Shown: positions 31,101 through 39,984 of the stretch, in pieces | Numbering within the stretch: the stretch's first letter is position 1 | Layout of the letters: every line of letters begins with the position of its first letter | Assembly (NCBI RefSeq): GCF_000513935.1 | Contig: NZ_AZUY01000009.1 | Span: 1 to 64,000 of the forward strand | Reading direction: 5' to 3' | Length of the DNA: 64,000 bases | From: Mesorhizobium sp. WSM3626 | GTDB taxonomy: Bacteria > Pseudomonadota > Alphaproteobacteria > Rhizobiales > Rhizobiaceae | Notes under the pieces: generated by a model | Databases searched by the model: none | The model's input: only the letters and a program-made list of their open reading frames with translations | Told to the model about the DNA's origin: nothing | Program-made: the position numbers and the translations under genes

Positions 31101-33733
31101 GCCGAGAAATGGCCGCGCGGCGTCTGGTCGCCGCTCTTGGGCAGAATGGCGTTGACCACGTCGAAGGTCGGCGCCATGAACAGGCTGAGGATCAGCAAGG
31201 CCTGCCACTGCGCGGCCTGCGTGAACGGCAGCAAGGTCCAGCCGGCGATCGCCGCCATCACCCAAAAGATCGGCGTCAGCGAGCGGCGCAGATTGTCGAC
31301 CATCTTCCAGCGCGACAAGGCCGGAACGCCGGAACGAGGATTAAAGATGTAGCCCAAAAGCTGCCAGTCGCCGCGCGCCCAGCGATGGTGGCGCGAGGCA
31401 TCGACCGAGTAGCGGGTCGGGTAATCCTCGACCAGTTCGACGTCGGTGACCAGTGCGGCGCGCGCCAGGGCACCTTCGAGCAGATCGTGGCTGAGGATGG
31501 TGTTTTCCTCGATGCGGCCCTGCAAGGCGGCCTCGAAGGCATCGACATGATAGAGGCCCTTGCCGGTGAAGGATCCGTCGCTGAAGACGTCCTGATAGAG
31601 GTCCGAAACAGCGAAGACATAGGGATCAAGGCCGCGATTGGCCGAGAAGACGCGCTGGAAGAACGAGGCTTCGTCGCCGCTGGTGAGTGAAGCGGTGATG
31701 CGCGGCTGCAGTATGGTGTAACCGGCGGTCACGACGCGCCTCGTGGCGTCGAAGTGCGGACGGTTGAGCGGATGGCAAAGCTTGCCGACCAGGCTCGATA
31801 CCGCATCGCGGGTGGTGCGGGTATCGGCGTCGAGCGTCATCACATGGACGACCTTTTCCGGCAGCGGGACTTCGAGCGGCAGGAAGGTGGTATCGCTGTC
31901 GCCGCGCAGCAAGAGGTCGAGTTCGTGCAGCTTGCCGCGCTTGCGTTCCCAGCCCATCCAGCACCCTTGACCGGCATTGTAGAGCCGGCGGCGGTGCAGG
32001 ATATAGAAGCGCGGCGCGCCGTCGGAGGGATAGCGCGCGTTGAGACGGGCGATTTCGGCGCGGGCGAAGTCGAGGATCTCGGTATCCGCCGCATCGATCT
32101 CGATCTTGCTGTCGGGCCAATCCGAAAGCAGCGCGAAATGGATCTCGTCCGCCAGATTGGCAAGGTAATGCACTTCGATGTTGCGGATGTTTTCCTCGAC
32201 ATCGTCACGCGAGCCGATCAGCGACGGCACGACCACCAGGGTGCGCGCCTCGGGCGGCACACCGTGCCTGTAGTCGTAACCGATAAGGCGTGTCGGCTTA
32301 AGGAACAGCGAGACCACGGTGTTGAAGAAAGCGAGCGCGCCTTCGCTGGCCGGCACGGCAAACAGAGCCAGCATCAGCACGATCGACGGCACCGACAGGC
32401 CGAGATTGGAAAGGGCGTTGCCGGACAGGACAAGCAGCAGGACGGTCAGCGCGAAGACGGGCAGGACGATGCCCAGCCAGCCGGTCTTGGCGAAGGTCCG
32501 CTTGACCGTCTGGCTGATCGTGGGCCGGTAACCGATCGCTTTTTCCAGTTCCAGCCGGCGCGGGCCAACGACGTAAAAACCGACATCGGTATGAGCGAAT
32601 GCAATCTGGGCGTCCACTCCCCCTCCGCTCTCCGGGACGGTTTCACCGACGGCGTGGCCGGCCAGTTCAATGGCTTTTTCGGCGACACGGTACTCCGAAA
32701 GGTTCGAGCGGCGAGCCAGTTCCTCGATCGCGGTGCGGTATTGATCGCGCGAGAAGAAGTCGAGCGCGGCAAAATCGGTGCGCTCGCGCAGCACGGTATC
32801 GATGCGGCTGACGCCTTCGAACCACACCGTCCAGTCGACGTCGTTGATAAGGCGCAGGCCGCGGACGATGTTGCCGGTGGTCACATTGCCGCTGGACAGC
32901 GTCTGGTGCTCGGAAATGATGATTTCCTCGGCATCCGAGCCGGTCTTCTCGAGTTCGCCTTCCAGCCACTCCAGCGCCTTGCCGGCGTTCTGCGATCCGT
33001 CACGCAGGCGATAGAGAAGCTGAGTAGCAAAGGTGGTGTCCTGCGCATGCGCGCTGAAATTGGCGAGGATCGCCTGCCGATCCGGATTGTCGTCGGTCGC
33101 CAGCACCTTGTCGGCCACGTCATTGGCGATCTGGCGCATCTGGCGGGTGCGGTTGACCCTGACCGCCAGGCGACGGAGGTTCTCGATCAGCACGAAACGC
33201 AGAAGGGACGGCAGTGCCCAGAGTTCACCAATCTTCAGCGGTTCGACCGACTGAAAACCCTGGACGATAGACTTGAACATGGTCGCCGAGACGGAACTGT
33301 CGGAATGCGCGACATAAGTCCAGGCCAGCGCCAATGCGCGCGGCACGGTGCCGCCATCGGGCAGTTTCAGGGTCGGCAATTGCCGGTAAAAGCGGCGCGG
33401 CAGGTCGCGTTTGACCTGGAAAATGGTTTCCTCGATCAGATAGTTGTTGTCGAGCAGCCACTGCGCGGCCGGCGTGATGGTTTCGCCCCTCACCTGCGCG
33501 GCATTGGTAGACCGGTAGACTTCGAGGATCTTCTTGGCGCTGTCACGGATACGGGCTTGAAAGTCGAACGGTATCAGACCGAACAGATCCGTCAGATCGC
33601 CCTTGGCCAGGCTTTCGCCGAGCAGCCGGAGCCGTTCCTCCGGCAGGAATGTGGATCTTATCGGCTCTTCCGTGATGACTGGGAAGCTCGCGCTTGTCTT
33701 CTCGATCTGGGCTAGGTTCGTCTGAATATTCAT
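25145..33733 (-). CDS. ndvB: Cyclic beta-1,2-glucan synthase
   Basis: NdvB (ChvB/Cgs) is a very large inner-membrane enzyme that starts, extends, cyclises and trims cyclic beta-1,2-glucan from UDP-glucose. The 2862-residue product has the normal length. The N-terminal third is the GT84 glycosyltransferase with DXD-like motifs (LRGDSDTTFLP, MTLDADTRTT) and membrane segments near residues 410-480, 820-850 and 950-990. A glycoamylase-like domain follows (about 1090-1510; RGHLFNWYDTTTLKPL, GQNTVIAPYATIMAAQ). The C-terminal half is a duplicated GH94 phosphorylase-like region with the catalytic-type GGDWNDGMNRVGEHGKG near 2544, which controls ring size. ndvA lies downstream on the same strand. A LacI-type palindrome lies 67 bases upstream of the start. 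Confidence 0.96.
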   Translation of the reverse strand: MNIQTNLAQIEKTSASFPVITEEPIRSTFLPEERLRLLGESLAKGDLTDLFGLIPFDFQARIRDSAKKILEVYRSTNAAQVRGETITPAAQWLLDNNYLIEETIFQVKRDLPRRFYRQLPTLKLPDGGTVPRALALAWTYVAHSDSSVSATMFKSIVQGFQSVEPLKIGELWALPSLLRFVLIENLRRLAVRVNRTRQMRQIANDVADKVLATDDNPDRQAILANFSAHAQDTTFATQLLYRLRDGSQNAGKALEWLEGELEKTGSDAEEIIISEHQTLSSGNVTTGNIVRGLRLINDVDWTVWFEGVSRIDTVLRERTDFAALDFFSRDQYRTAIEELARRSNLSEYRVAEKAIELAGHAVGETVPESGGGVDAQIAFAHTDVGFYVVGPRRLELEKAIGYRPTISQTVKRTFAKTGWLGIVLPVFALTVLLLVLSGNALSNLGLSVPSIVLMLALFAVPASEGALAFFNTVVSLFLKPTRLIGYDYRHGVPPEARTLVVVPSLIGSRDDVEENIRNIEVHYLANLADEIHFALLSDWPDSKIEIDAADTEILDFARAEIARLNARYPSDGAPRFYILHRRRLYNAGQGCWMGWERKRGKLHELDLLLRGDSDTTFLPLEVPLPEKVVHVMTLDADTRTTRDAVSSLVGKLCHPLNRPHFDATRRVVTAGYTILQPRITASLTSGDEASFFQRVFSANRGLDPYVFAVSDLYQDVFSDGSFTGKGLYHVDAFEAALQGRIEENTILSHDLLEGALARAALVTDVELVEDYPTRYSVDASRHHRWARGDWQLLGYIFNPRSGVPALSRWKMVDNLRRSLTPIFWVMAAIAGWTLLPFTQAAQWQALLILSLFMAPTFDVVNAILPKSGDQTPRGHFSALARDVAFGTAMVALKIVLMAHNAWMMGDAIVRTLYRLFVSRQNLLEWRTASQAHKAGDNDVGSYYGMMYGAVIIGFVGLAIPVLADSTGAFVAFFFALFWIGSPAIASWISRSAETEDRLRISQADIHTLRTVARRTWHYFETFVTAEHHNLPPDNFQESPAPVVAPRTSPTNIGVYLLSVVSARDFGWISLSDAITRIDATMTTIESMPRSRGHLFNWYDTTTLKPLYPLYISAVDSGNLAGHLVAVAAACAEWAEAPSVHLQGDFEGILDTVTILSESLDELPDDRRQLRPLRQRLVDRLDGMRRAVDTIKAQPEMASIRTINLAVLAGEIRKLATAIHTEAASPQSDVIVDWAARLEATCEAHVHDAHSDENAVEALRAKLLTLRERTRRFAFEMEFAFLMRPERKLLSIGYRVEEHQLDESCYDLLASEARLTSLFAIAKGDLPTEHWFRLGRPIVEIGFQGALMSWSGSMFEYLMPPLVMKEPQGSILNQTSKLIIKRQMQYGRQKNVPWGISEAAYNARDRELTYQYTNFGVPGLGLKRGLGQNTVIAPYATIMAAQFNPREAVQNLARLREIGALGRHGYYDAVDFTPQRVPEGTNQAVVLNYYAHHSGMSIAAVADAIFEGRLRDRFHSDPVIESAELLLQERAPRDIPTATVRTEADERSKDETETESPDTRIVLDPVRALRSTNVMSNGRYSVMVTATGSGYSRWGDLSVTRWQPDPVEDRLGSYIFLRDAATGDWWSATSEPRRAVEEKTQTLFSDDKASFVKTAGTLRSEVECIVVSEGNGEGRRITLYNESTSDRHIEVTSFAELVLGSEASDNAHPAFSKMFVETEIAANNGAIFATRRKRETSEPDVTLVHFVTDPSGPARDAEAETDRRAFIGRGRTIVDAAAFDPGARLGGHSGFTLDPVASLRRQVRVPANKKVSLTFWTVVGANRAELEEAISRLDHQESFARQAMLAWTRSQVQTRHMGLSLTDAANVQKLARYLIYPDPFLRLPAESVASGLGKQSSLWPTSISGDYPIFLVRIGDVADLEIVAQALRFQEYMRTRGMMIDFVVVNEQASSYVQDLQRAVETLCENSRLRGKELGPRQHIFAVRRDLMEETTYKTLLAVARVVLHTRNGTIFDQIERAEAAALQARDGLQPAGLPSPREIPAPAPQMHAFASQAGADVSADGSGLSQWNGFGGFDGDGRHYVVRLTGGRTTPQPWINVVSNASFGFHTSAEGAAFTWSRNSRDYQLTPWSNDPVSNRPGEGVYIYDQASGKAFSPIAAVVRDPSMTYEAWHGQGFSTFRSKRGPLSMDLTHVVDPIDPVKITRLRIQNSGPVPARLRVYAYAEWVLGGHRSRTAATIVPSRDGATGALLAQNPYGLDFSERVAFLAADTGVHSVTSDRAEFLGRHGSSELPQAVLSGAALSGRVEAGDDPCAAIARDIEIQAGGDVTLIWLLGDAESSAQASALVQKHRGKDFDQRLADNEREWRAFLDTIQVETPDKALDAMVNHWLPYQSLACRIRARSAFYQASGAFGFRDQLQDTLALLAHDPTLARDQILNAARRQFPEGDVQHWWLPRTGAGVRTLISDDVVWLAHATARYLLVTGDATILKEQLPFLDGQVLGEGEHDAFFTPEISKKTVSLYDHCARALDLAIKRSSPAGLPLILGGDWNDGMNRVGEHGKGESVWLGWFLLKTLGDFAAVARTEGDTKRAQAWTKHADALKRALESTAWDGEWYRRGSFDDGTPLGSRTSQECKIDSIAQSWSVLSGEGDPARSTTAMQQATKLLVDDHLKIVKLFTPPFSKTQKDPGYIKSYPPGVRENGGQYTHAATWFVIALAQMGQTDEAYRCFSMLNPVNHAFDEASTEHYRVEPYVVAADIYAGDDKGGRGGWTWYTGSAGWLYRAAVEGILGIERRGKQITFRPKLPSHWDGYQASLKMLGADIKVQVVRDKKAKTISLEVNGSKTKAASFEPKAGGQTEVVVKIPA

Positions 33734-33799
33734 TGAAAATTCCGTAAGCGGGCACTCAGCGGCGTCACCGCCACGGCAATGGCCCTAAAACCGGTTCGA

Positions 33800-33815
33800 A
33801 TGCAATCGGTTGCAT
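33800..33815. promoter_or_regulatory. LacI-type palindrome upstream of ndvB
   Basis: ATGCAA-TCGG-TTGCAT is an inverted repeat with perfect 6-bp arms and a central CG, the general form of LacI/GalR-family operators (TGCAANCGNTTGCA). It lies 67 bases upstream of the ndvB start codon, in the expected promoter zone. No LacI-family regulator is encoded in the window. Confidence 0.5.
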
Positions 33816-34020
33816 CAACCCTAAGCCGAAAGTTTATTTCCGCACCACGACGGAGCGTCATCTTTCGACCAATCCAAAGACGAGCGCCTCTCGCTCCCGT
33901 CGGGATCGATCGACGGAGAGGATTCGGGCTTTTTCGTGATGCCAGTGCCAGCTTACGCTATATTTCGCCAGCGTCGCGATCATGTTTGGAAACAGGCGGT
34001 AACCGTTGGGGCGAAGCGCG

Positions 34021-34599
34021 TCAGGCGGCAGCGATTATCCGGATCACGAAAAGGGTCGCATCCGGTGCGGGCTGAACCCGCAAGACAGAGGCGTCCGGCC
34101 CGAGCAGCAGGGTGTCGAGCGGTCCGACACGAATAGGCGCGGCGCCGGGGAAAATGGCATGGCCTCTGTGACAAAGGATAAGGGTGGGACCGGCCTCGGC
34201 TGGGATTTCCGCAGGCGTCGAAATCGCCAGACGCTCGACCGAATGCAATATGCGGCCGCGGCGGGTCATGACGTTGAGATCGGTGATCGGGCCGGCGATC
34301 AGCGCGGCACTCGTCGGCTGGTCGGCTGGAAAGGAAAATGGCTGGGAAGCCGCTGTCACCCGCTGCGGCGGACGGCCCGCGACATCAAGCACGATCCCCT
34401 CACCTTTCAGCACCGACAGCGTGCGGTCGATGCCGGCAAAATTGGAGAACGGCCCGCTGCGTTCGACCCGGGCCATCGAGACGCGCCAGTCGAAATCGTC
34501 GAGCCCGGCACCATCGGGCGAGACGGCGATCTCGGTCGTCGTACCGCCGCCGTTCTTCCACGGCATGACGCGGTAATCGGTGGCACGAAAGACACGCAT
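34021..34599 (-). CDS. hutD: HutD-family protein
   Basis: The 192-residue product is a HutD-type double-cupin protein with the signature YRVMPWKNGGGTTTEIAV near the start and DFDWRVSMARVERSGPFSNFAGIDRTL after it. HutD is commonly encoded in histidine-utilisation operons and is thought to limit or tune pathway flux, perhaps by binding a pathway intermediate; its chemistry is not settled. I start at the ATG at 34597-34599 (MRVFRATDYRV), 11 bases after the hutU stop, rather than at the longer frame that would overlap hutU. It is the last gene of the minus-strand hut operon. Confidence 0.88.
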   Translation of the reverse strand: MRVFRATDYRVMPWKNGGGTTTEIAVSPDGAGLDDFDWRVSMARVERSGPFSNFAGIDRTLSVLKGEGIVLDVAGRPPQRVTAASQPFSFPADQPTSAALIAGPITDLNVMTRRGRILHSVERLAISTPAEIPAEAGPTLILCHRGHAIFPGAAPIRVGPLDTLLLGPDASVLRVQPAPDATLFVIRIIAAA

Positions 34600-34610
34600 C
34601 ACGTCAGCCG

Positions 34611-36281
34611 CTATCCGAGAATGCCCGGCAGATTGAGCTGGTGCTCCTTGGCGCATTCGATCGCGATGTCATAGCCGGCGTCGGCATGGCGCATGACGCC
34701 GGTCGCCGGGTCGTTCCACAGAACGCGCTCCAGCCGCCTTGCAGCGTCCGGCGTGCCGTCGGCAACGATGACCATGCCGGCATGCTGGGAGAAGCCCATG
34801 CCGACGCCGCCGCCATGGTGCAGCGATACCCAGGTCGCGCCCGAAGCCGTGTTGAGCAGCGCATTGAGCAGCGGCCAGTCGGAGACGGCGTCGGAACCAT
34901 CCTTCATCGCTTCCGTCTCGCGGTTCGGCGAAGCGACCGAACCCGAATCGAGGTGATCGCGACCGATGACGACCGGCGCCTTGAGTTCGCCCTTGGCCAC
35001 CATTTCGTTGAAGGCGAGGCCCAATCGGTGGCGATCGCCAAGACCAACCCAGCAGATGCGCGCCGGCAACCCCTGGAAGGAAATCCGCTCGCGGGCCATG
35101 TCCAGCCAATTGTGCAGATGGGTGTTGCCGGGGGTGAGTTCACGCACCTTGGCGTCGGTCTTGTAGATATCCTCCGGATCGCCGGAGAGTGCTGCCCAGC
35201 GGAACGGGCCGATGCCGCGGCAGAAGAGCGGACGGATGTAGGCCGGCACGAAGCCGGGGAACGCAAAGGCGTTTTCAAACCCTTCGTCCTTGGCGACCTG
35301 GCGGATGTTGTTGCCATAGTCGAGTGTCGGCACGCCGGCGTTCCAGAACGCGACCATCGCCTCGACATGCTCGCGCATGGAGGCGCGCGCCGCATTCTCG
35401 ACCGCCCGGGGGTCGCTGACGCGCTTTTCGCGCCACTCGGCCATCGTCCAGCCCTTCGGCAGATAACCATTGATGGGGTCGTGCGCCGAGGTCTGGTCGG
35501 TGACCATATCGGGGCGAATGCCGCGCTTGAACATCTCGGGCACGATCTCGGCGGCGTTGCCGAGCAGGCCGACGGACTTCGCCTCGCCGGCCTTGGTCCA
35601 GCGCTCGATCATTTCCATGGCCTCGTCGAGCGTCTCGGCCTTCTCGTCGACATAGCGGGTGCGCAAGCGGAAATCGATCGAATCCGGATTGCATTCGATC
35701 GCCAGGCAGCAGGCGCCGGCCATGACGGCGGCCAATGGCTGGGCGCCGCCCATGCCGCCCAGGCCGCCGGTCAGGATCCATTTTCCCTTGAGATTGCCGC
35801 CATAATGCTGGCGGCCGGCTTCGACGAAGGTCTCGTAGGTGCCCTGCACGATGCCTTGCGTGCCGATGTAGATCCAGGAGCCGGCCGTCATCTGGCCGTA
35901 CATCATCAGGCCCTTCTTATCGAGCTCGTTGAATTTCTCCCAGGTCGCCCAGTGCGGCACCAGGTTGGAGTTGGCGATCAGCACACGCGGCGCATCGGGG
36001 TGGGTACGGAACACGCCGGCCGGCTTGCCGGACTGCACCAGCAGCGTCTCGTCCTCGCCAAGCGTCTTCAGCGACGCAACGATCTGATCGAAATCGTTCC
36101 AGGTACGCGCCGCCCGGCCGATGCCGCCATAGACGACCAGTTCATTGGGGTTCTCGGCGACATCAGGATCAAGATTGTTCATCAGCATGCGCAGCGGCGC
36201 TTCAGTCGTCCAATACCGGGCATTGAGCTTGTCGCCGCGGGGGCTGCGCACTTCGCGGATGTTGTGACGGGGGTCGGTCAT
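34611..36281 (-). CDS. hutU: Urocanate hydratase
   Basis: HutU hydrates urocanate to 4-imidazolone-5-propionate using NAD+ as an electrophile. The 556-residue product has the standard length and the family blocks [33 protein letters not shown] (NAD site), [30 protein letters not shown] and [17 protein letters not shown]. Two ATGs lie in tandem (36284 and 36281) after GAAAGG; the second gives the better spacing and the usual MTDPRHN start. It lies between hutG upstream and hutD downstream. The hutG frame ends inside its leader, at 36310. Confidence 0.96.
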   Translation of the reverse strand: MTDPRHNIREVRSPRGDKLNARYWTTEAPLRMLMNNLDPDVAENPNELVVYGGIGRAARTWNDFDQIVASLKTLGEDETLLVQSGKPAGVFRTHPDAPRVLIANSNLVPHWATWEKFNELDKKGLMMYGQMTAGSWIYIGTQGIVQGTYETFVEAGRQHYGGNLKGKWILTGGLGGMGGAQPLAAVMAGACCLAIECNPDSIDFRLRTRYVDEKAETLDEAMEMIERWTKAGEAKSVGLLGNAAEIVPEMFKRGIRPDMVTDQTSAHDPINGYLPKGWTMAEWREKRVSDPRAVENAARASMREHVEAMVAFWNAGVPTLDYGNNIRQVAKDEGFENAFAFPGFVPAYIRPLFCRGIGPFRWAALSGDPEDIYKTDAKVRELTPGNTHLHNWLDMARERISFQGLPARICWVGLGDRHRLGLAFNEMVAKGELKAPVVIGRDHLDSGSVASPNRETEAMKDGSDAVSDWPLLNALLNTASGATWVSLHHGGGVGMGFSQHAGMVIVADGTPDAARRLERVLWNDPATGVMRHADAGYDIAIECAKEHQLNLPGILG

Positions 36282-36309
36282 CATTGTCCCTTTCGGATGA
36301 GGCGGCGCG

Positions 36310-37125
36310 TCAGCGCCCGGCCCAGTCAATGGCGGTTTGGAGAATCTGCGTCAGCGTGGCGCGGATGGGCGCGGCGAACGCGGCATCGTAGGGCGCGGGC
36401 CAATTGTCCGGTGTGCCCTTCCCGTCCGGCTCGCGCATGTAGCCGCGGTTGGAGAGCTCCATCTGCAGCGCATGCACGCCCTGATGCGGCTGGCCGAAAT
36501 GGCGCGTGATCCAGCCGCCCTTGAAGCGTCCGTTGACGACAAAGGTCTCACCGGTTTCTGCCATGATCTGGTTGACCATCGCCTGCAACGCCGGATCAGC
36601 GCTCCTGCCGTCGTTCGTGCCGAGGTTGAACACCGGCAGCGTGCCTTCGAAGAGGCGTGGCAGCACCGAGCGGATCGAATGGCAGTCGTAGAGGACAATC
36701 TTGCCATGCAAGGTGCGCAACCTGTCGATCTCGGCCTGCAAGGCGGCGTGATAGGGTGCAAAGAATTTCTCGCGGCGCTCGTCGATCTCCGACGGTCCCG
36801 GCTCTTCGCCCTCGCGATAGAGCGGATCGCCGTCGAAGGTTTCGGTTGGGCATAGGCCAGTGGTTGCCTGGCCGGGATAGAGCGAGGCGCCGGATGGATC
36901 GCGGTTGACGTCGATGACGGTGCGCGAGATCGCGGTGTGCACGACCGTAGCGCCGAGACCGCCGGCGAAATCATAGAGATTGTCGATCCACCAGTCGCAA
37001 TCGCGGCGACCAAGCCATGGCGAGATAAGCCGGTTTTCGAGGCCGGCGAGGTCGACACCGGTGTGCGGGATCGACACCAGAAGCGGTGCCGTGCCTCGTT
37101 TTATTGCCAGCCAAGAAGGTGTCAT
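36310..37125 (-). CDS. hutG: N-formylglutamate deformylase
   Basis: HutG hydrolyses N-formyl-glutamate to formate and glutamate, the last step of the five-step histidine pathway. The 271-residue product has the family motifs [13 protein letters not shown] (metal His), [43 protein letters not shown] and the C-terminal [15 protein letters not shown] with its catalytic Glu. Its ATG overlaps the hutH stop in ATGA, indicating translational coupling. With hutF nearby, the locus uses the deiminase plus deformylase route rather than the formimidoylglutamase route. Confidence 0.95.
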   Translation of the reverse strand: MTPSWLAIKRGTAPLLVSIPHTGVDLAGLENRLISPWLGRRDCDWWIDNLYDFAGGLGATVVHTAISRTVIDVNRDPSGASLYPGQATTGLCPTETFDGDPLYREGEEPGPSEIDERREKFFAPYHAALQAEIDRLRTLHGKIVLYDCHSIRSVLPRLFEGTLPVFNLGTNDGRSADPALQAMVNQIMAETGETFVVNGRFKGGWITRHFGQPHQGVHALQMELSNRGYMREPDGKGTPDNWPAPYDAAFAAPIRATLTQILQTAIDWAGR

Positions 37126-38657
37126 TGCGCAATCCCCGGCAGCGCCACGGCGCTCGCGGCCTTCGCGACTGCACCGCTACGTACCATGGCGATCGCCTTT
37201 TCCATGTCGGGGTGGAAGTGCCGGTCATTGTCGAGATGCGGCACCTCGGCGCGAACCAGCTTGCGCACGGCTTCAAGCGCCGCACTCGAGGCGAGTGGTG
37301 CATGGAAATCGCAGCCTTGCGCGGCGGCCAGCAATTCAATGCCGATAACAGCCGTCGCATTCTCGATCATGCCGATCAGCCGGCGCGCGCCATGCGCAGC
37401 CATCGAGACATGGTCTTCCTGGTTGGCCGAGGTCGGGATGGAATCGACGCTGGCCGGATAGGCTTTCTGCTTGTTTTCCGAGACAAGTGCTGCCGCCGTC
37501 ACCTGCGGGATCATGAAGCCGGAGTTCAGGCCGGGCTTGGGCGTCAGGAAGGCGGGCATGCCTGACAGCGCGGGATCGACCAGCATGGCGATGCGGCGTT
37601 CCGACAGCGAGCCGATCTCGCAGACGGCAAGCGCGACCATGTCGGCGGCGAAGGCGACCGGCTCGGCGTGGAAATTGCCGCCGGAGAGCGCCGTGTCGTC
37701 CTCGGCGAAGATCAGCGGATTGTCGGTAACGCCATTGGCTTCGGTTTCGAGCGTATCGGCGGCCTTGCGCAGGACATCGAGCGCCGCGCCCATGACTTGC
37801 GGCTGGCAACGCAGGCAATAAGGATCCTGTACACGCTCGTCGCCGAGCCGGTGCGACTCGCGGATGGCGCTGCCGGCCATCAGATTGCGCAAGGCATCCG
37901 CGGTCTCGATCTGGCCGCGATGCTTTCTCAACATATGGATGCGCGGATCGAAGGGGGCGTCGGAACCCTTTGCCGCGTCGGTCGAGAGCGCGCCGGCGAC
38001 AAGCGCCGACTGGTAGAGTACTTCGGCCTCGAACAGGGCGGCCAGCGCATAGGCCGTCGAAAATTGCGTGCCGTTGAGCAGCGCAAGGCCTTCCTTGGCG
38101 CCCAATGTCACGGGCTCCAGCCCATGCGAGACGAACGCGACCTTCGCCGGGAAGCGGCCATGCGGGGTAAAGCATTCGCCGACACCGATCATCACCGCCG
38201 TCATGTGCGACAGCGGCGCAAGGTCGCCGGAGGCGCCGACCGAACCTTGCGCCGGCACCACCGGGATGACATCGTTGGCCAGCATCGCTTCGAGCAACTC
38301 GATGGTTTGCGAGCGCACACCGGAGGCACCCTGCGCCAGGCTCGCAAGTTTCAGCGCCATCATCAGCCGGGCAACGGCAACAGGCATCGGCTCGCCGACG
38401 CCCGCGGCATGCGAAAGCACGATGTTGCGCTGCAGGGTCTCGAGATCCTCGGCGGGGATGCGCACGCTGGCCAGCTTGCCGAAACCGGTATTGATCCCAT
38501 AGACCGGCTCACCCTTGGCGACGATGCGCGCGACAGCTTCGGCGCTTGCCTTGATTTTTGGGCGGCAGGCACCGTCCAGTTTCGGCACGGCGCCACGGTA
38601 GATGGCGCGCCAGTCGGCCAGCGTCGCATTGCCGGGCTTCAGCGTCAGTTCGGTCAT
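37122..38657 (-). CDS. hutH: Histidine ammonia-lyase
   Basis: HutH removes ammonia from L-histidine to give urocanate. The 511-residue product holds the Ala-Ser-Gly triad that cyclises to the MIO electrophile, in [15 protein letters not shown] (about residue 142), with [11 protein letters not shown] near the N-terminus. The frame extends 58 codons upstream through the end of hutI without homology; [20 protein letters not shown] at 38657 is the natural start. That ATG overlaps the hutI stop as ATGA, and its own stop overlaps the hutG start the same way, so hutI-H-G are tightly coupled. Confidence 0.96.
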   Translation of the reverse strand: MTELTLKPGNATLADWRAIYRGAVPKLDGACRPKIKASAEAVARIVAKGEPVYGINTGFGKLASVRIPAEDLETLQRNIVLSHAAGVGEPMPVAVARLMMALKLASLAQGASGVRSQTIELLEAMLANDVIPVVPAQGSVGASGDLAPLSHMTAVMIGVGECFTPHGRFPAKVAFVSHGLEPVTLGAKEGLALLNGTQFSTAYALAALFEAEVLYQSALVAGALSTDAAKGSDAPFDPRIHMLRKHRGQIETADALRNLMAGSAIRESHRLGDERVQDPYCLRCQPQVMGAALDVLRKAADTLETEANGVTDNPLIFAEDDTALSGGNFHAEPVAFAADMVALAVCEIGSLSERRIAMLVDPALSGMPAFLTPKPGLNSGFMIPQVTAAALVSENKQKAYPASVDSIPTSANQEDHVSMAAHGARRLIGMIENATAVIGIELLAAAQGCDFHAPLASSAALEAVRKLVRAEVPHLDNDRHFHPDMEKAIAMVRSGAVAKAASAVALPGIAQ

Positions 38658-39889
38658 TGTCCTCTCCAGATGCGGGCATGCAGCGGGTTGAAGCCCATGC
38701 GGTAGACGAGTTCGGCGGGGCGCTCGATGTCCCAGATCGCCAGGTCGGCGGATTTGCCCGGTTGCAGCGTGCCGGTCTCGTCGAGCAGGCCCAGCGCACG
38801 CGCCGCTTCGCGGGTGACGCCGGCAAGGCATTCGTCGACCGTCATGCCGAACAGGGTCGCCGCCATGTTCATGGTCAGAAGCAGCGAGGTCAGCGGCGAA
38901 GTGCCGGGATTGTTGTCGGTGGCCACCGCCATTTTGACGCCAAGCTGGCGGAACAGGGCGATCGGCGGCTTCTTGGTCTCGCGGATGAAGTAGTAGGCGC
39001 CGGGCAGGATCGTCGCCACTGTCCCCGCCTTAGCCATCGCCATGGCGCCCGCCTCGTCGGTGTATTCGAGATGATCGGCCGACAATGCACCATAGCGGGC
39101 GGCGAATTCAGCGCCATGCAGGTTGGACAGTTGGTCGGCGTGGAGTTTTACGGGCAAGCCGAGCGCCCTGGCCTTGTCGAACACGCGAGACATCTGCTCG
39201 GATGAAAAGGCGATACCTTCACAGAACCCGTCGACGGCATCGGCCAAGCCTTCCGCGGCGACGCCGGGAAGGATCGTTTTGGCGACGAGATCGATGAAAG
39301 CGTCCTTGTCGCCCTTGGCTTCGGGCGGCAGCGCGTGGGCTGCGAGACATGTGGTGCGAACCATCACCGGGCGTTCACTGCCCAGTTGCCGCGCGGCGCG
39401 CAGCGATTTCCTCTCGTTTTCGAGATCGAGACCATAGCCCGACTTTATTTCAACGGTGGTGACGCCTTCGGCCATCAGCGCATCGAGGCGCGGCAGCGTC
39501 TGGGCAACCAGGTCGTCCTCGCTGGCCGCACGCAAGGATTTGACCGAGGAAACGATGCCACCGCCGGCCCTGGCGACCTCTTCATACGTGGCGCCGGCCA
39601 GCCGCATCTCGAACTCGTTGGCGCGGTTCCCGGCATGAATAAGATGGGTGTGGCAGTCGATCAGGCCGGGCGTGATCCAGCGGCCCTCGCAATCGATGAT
39701 CTCGCCCTGGGCAAACGCCGACGGCATCTCGGATTGCGAACCCGCATAGACAATGCGGCCATCGCGCGCGGCGAGCGCGCCTTGCTCGACGATACCCAGT
39801 CCGGCAGAATTTTCAGCCATGGTCGCCAGACGCGCATTGCGCCACAGGCGAAGCCCGCCTGCCGGGTTTTTGCTCTCTACGGCCATCAT
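38654..39889 (-). CDS. hutI: Imidazolonepropionase
   Basis: HutI is a metal-dependent amidohydrolase that opens 4-imidazolone-5-propionate to N-formimino-glutamate. The 411-residue product shows the metal site [62 protein letters not shown] and the metal Asp in [10 protein letters not shown]. It is the first gene of the minus-strand operon hutI-H-G-U-D. Two tandem ATG codons start it, preceded by GGAAAAG. The divergent hutF begins 95 bases away, and the palindrome between them is the likely HutC operator. Confidence 0.95.
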   Translation of the reverse strand: MMAVESKNPAGGLRLWRNARLATMAENSAGLGIVEQGALAARDGRIVYAGSQSEMPSAFAQGEIIDCEGRWITPGLIDCHTHLIHAGNRANEFEMRLAGATYEEVARAGGGIVSSVKSLRAASEDDLVAQTLPRLDALMAEGVTTVEIKSGYGLDLENERKSLRAARQLGSERPVMVRTTCLAAHALPPEAKGDKDAFIDLVAKTILPGVAAEGLADAVDGFCEGIAFSSEQMSRVFDKARALGLPVKLHADQLSNLHGAEFAARYGALSADHLEYTDEAGAMAMAKAGTVATILPGAYYFIRETKKPPIALFRQLGVKMAVATDNNPGTSPLTSLLLTMNMAATLFGMTVDECLAGVTREAARALGLLDETGTLQPGKSADLAIWDIERPAELVYRMGFNPLHARIWRGQ

Positions 39890-39914
39890 CTTTTCCGTTT
39901 CAATCGGTGGCGAT

Positions 39915-39928
39915 TATGTATATACATA
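39915..39928. promoter_or_regulatory. Probable HutC operator in the divergent hut promoter
   Basis: TATGTATATACATA is a perfect 14-bp palindrome between hutI and hutF. Known HutC sites have the form TGTATATACA, which is contained here exactly. Its position would let HutC repress both divergent transcripts. Confidence 0.75.
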
Positions 39929-39984
39929 TTGAAACGCACTGCAAGTGTCATCATTGCACACGAGACCGGGGAGCGGAGAGAAAA

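Noticed and set aside
31754..33715. 653-codon plus-strand open frame opposite ndvB
   Set aside because: It is the antisense of a conserved enzyme; the translation is rich in His, Arg, Asp and Gln with no known motif, as expected for a shadow in GC-rich DNA. The same applies to long frames at 25322-26836, 26921-28684 and 30077-31690.
34641..36509. 622-codon plus-strand frame opposite hutU/hutG
   Set aside because: Antisense shadow of hutU, which is unmistakable on the minus strand.
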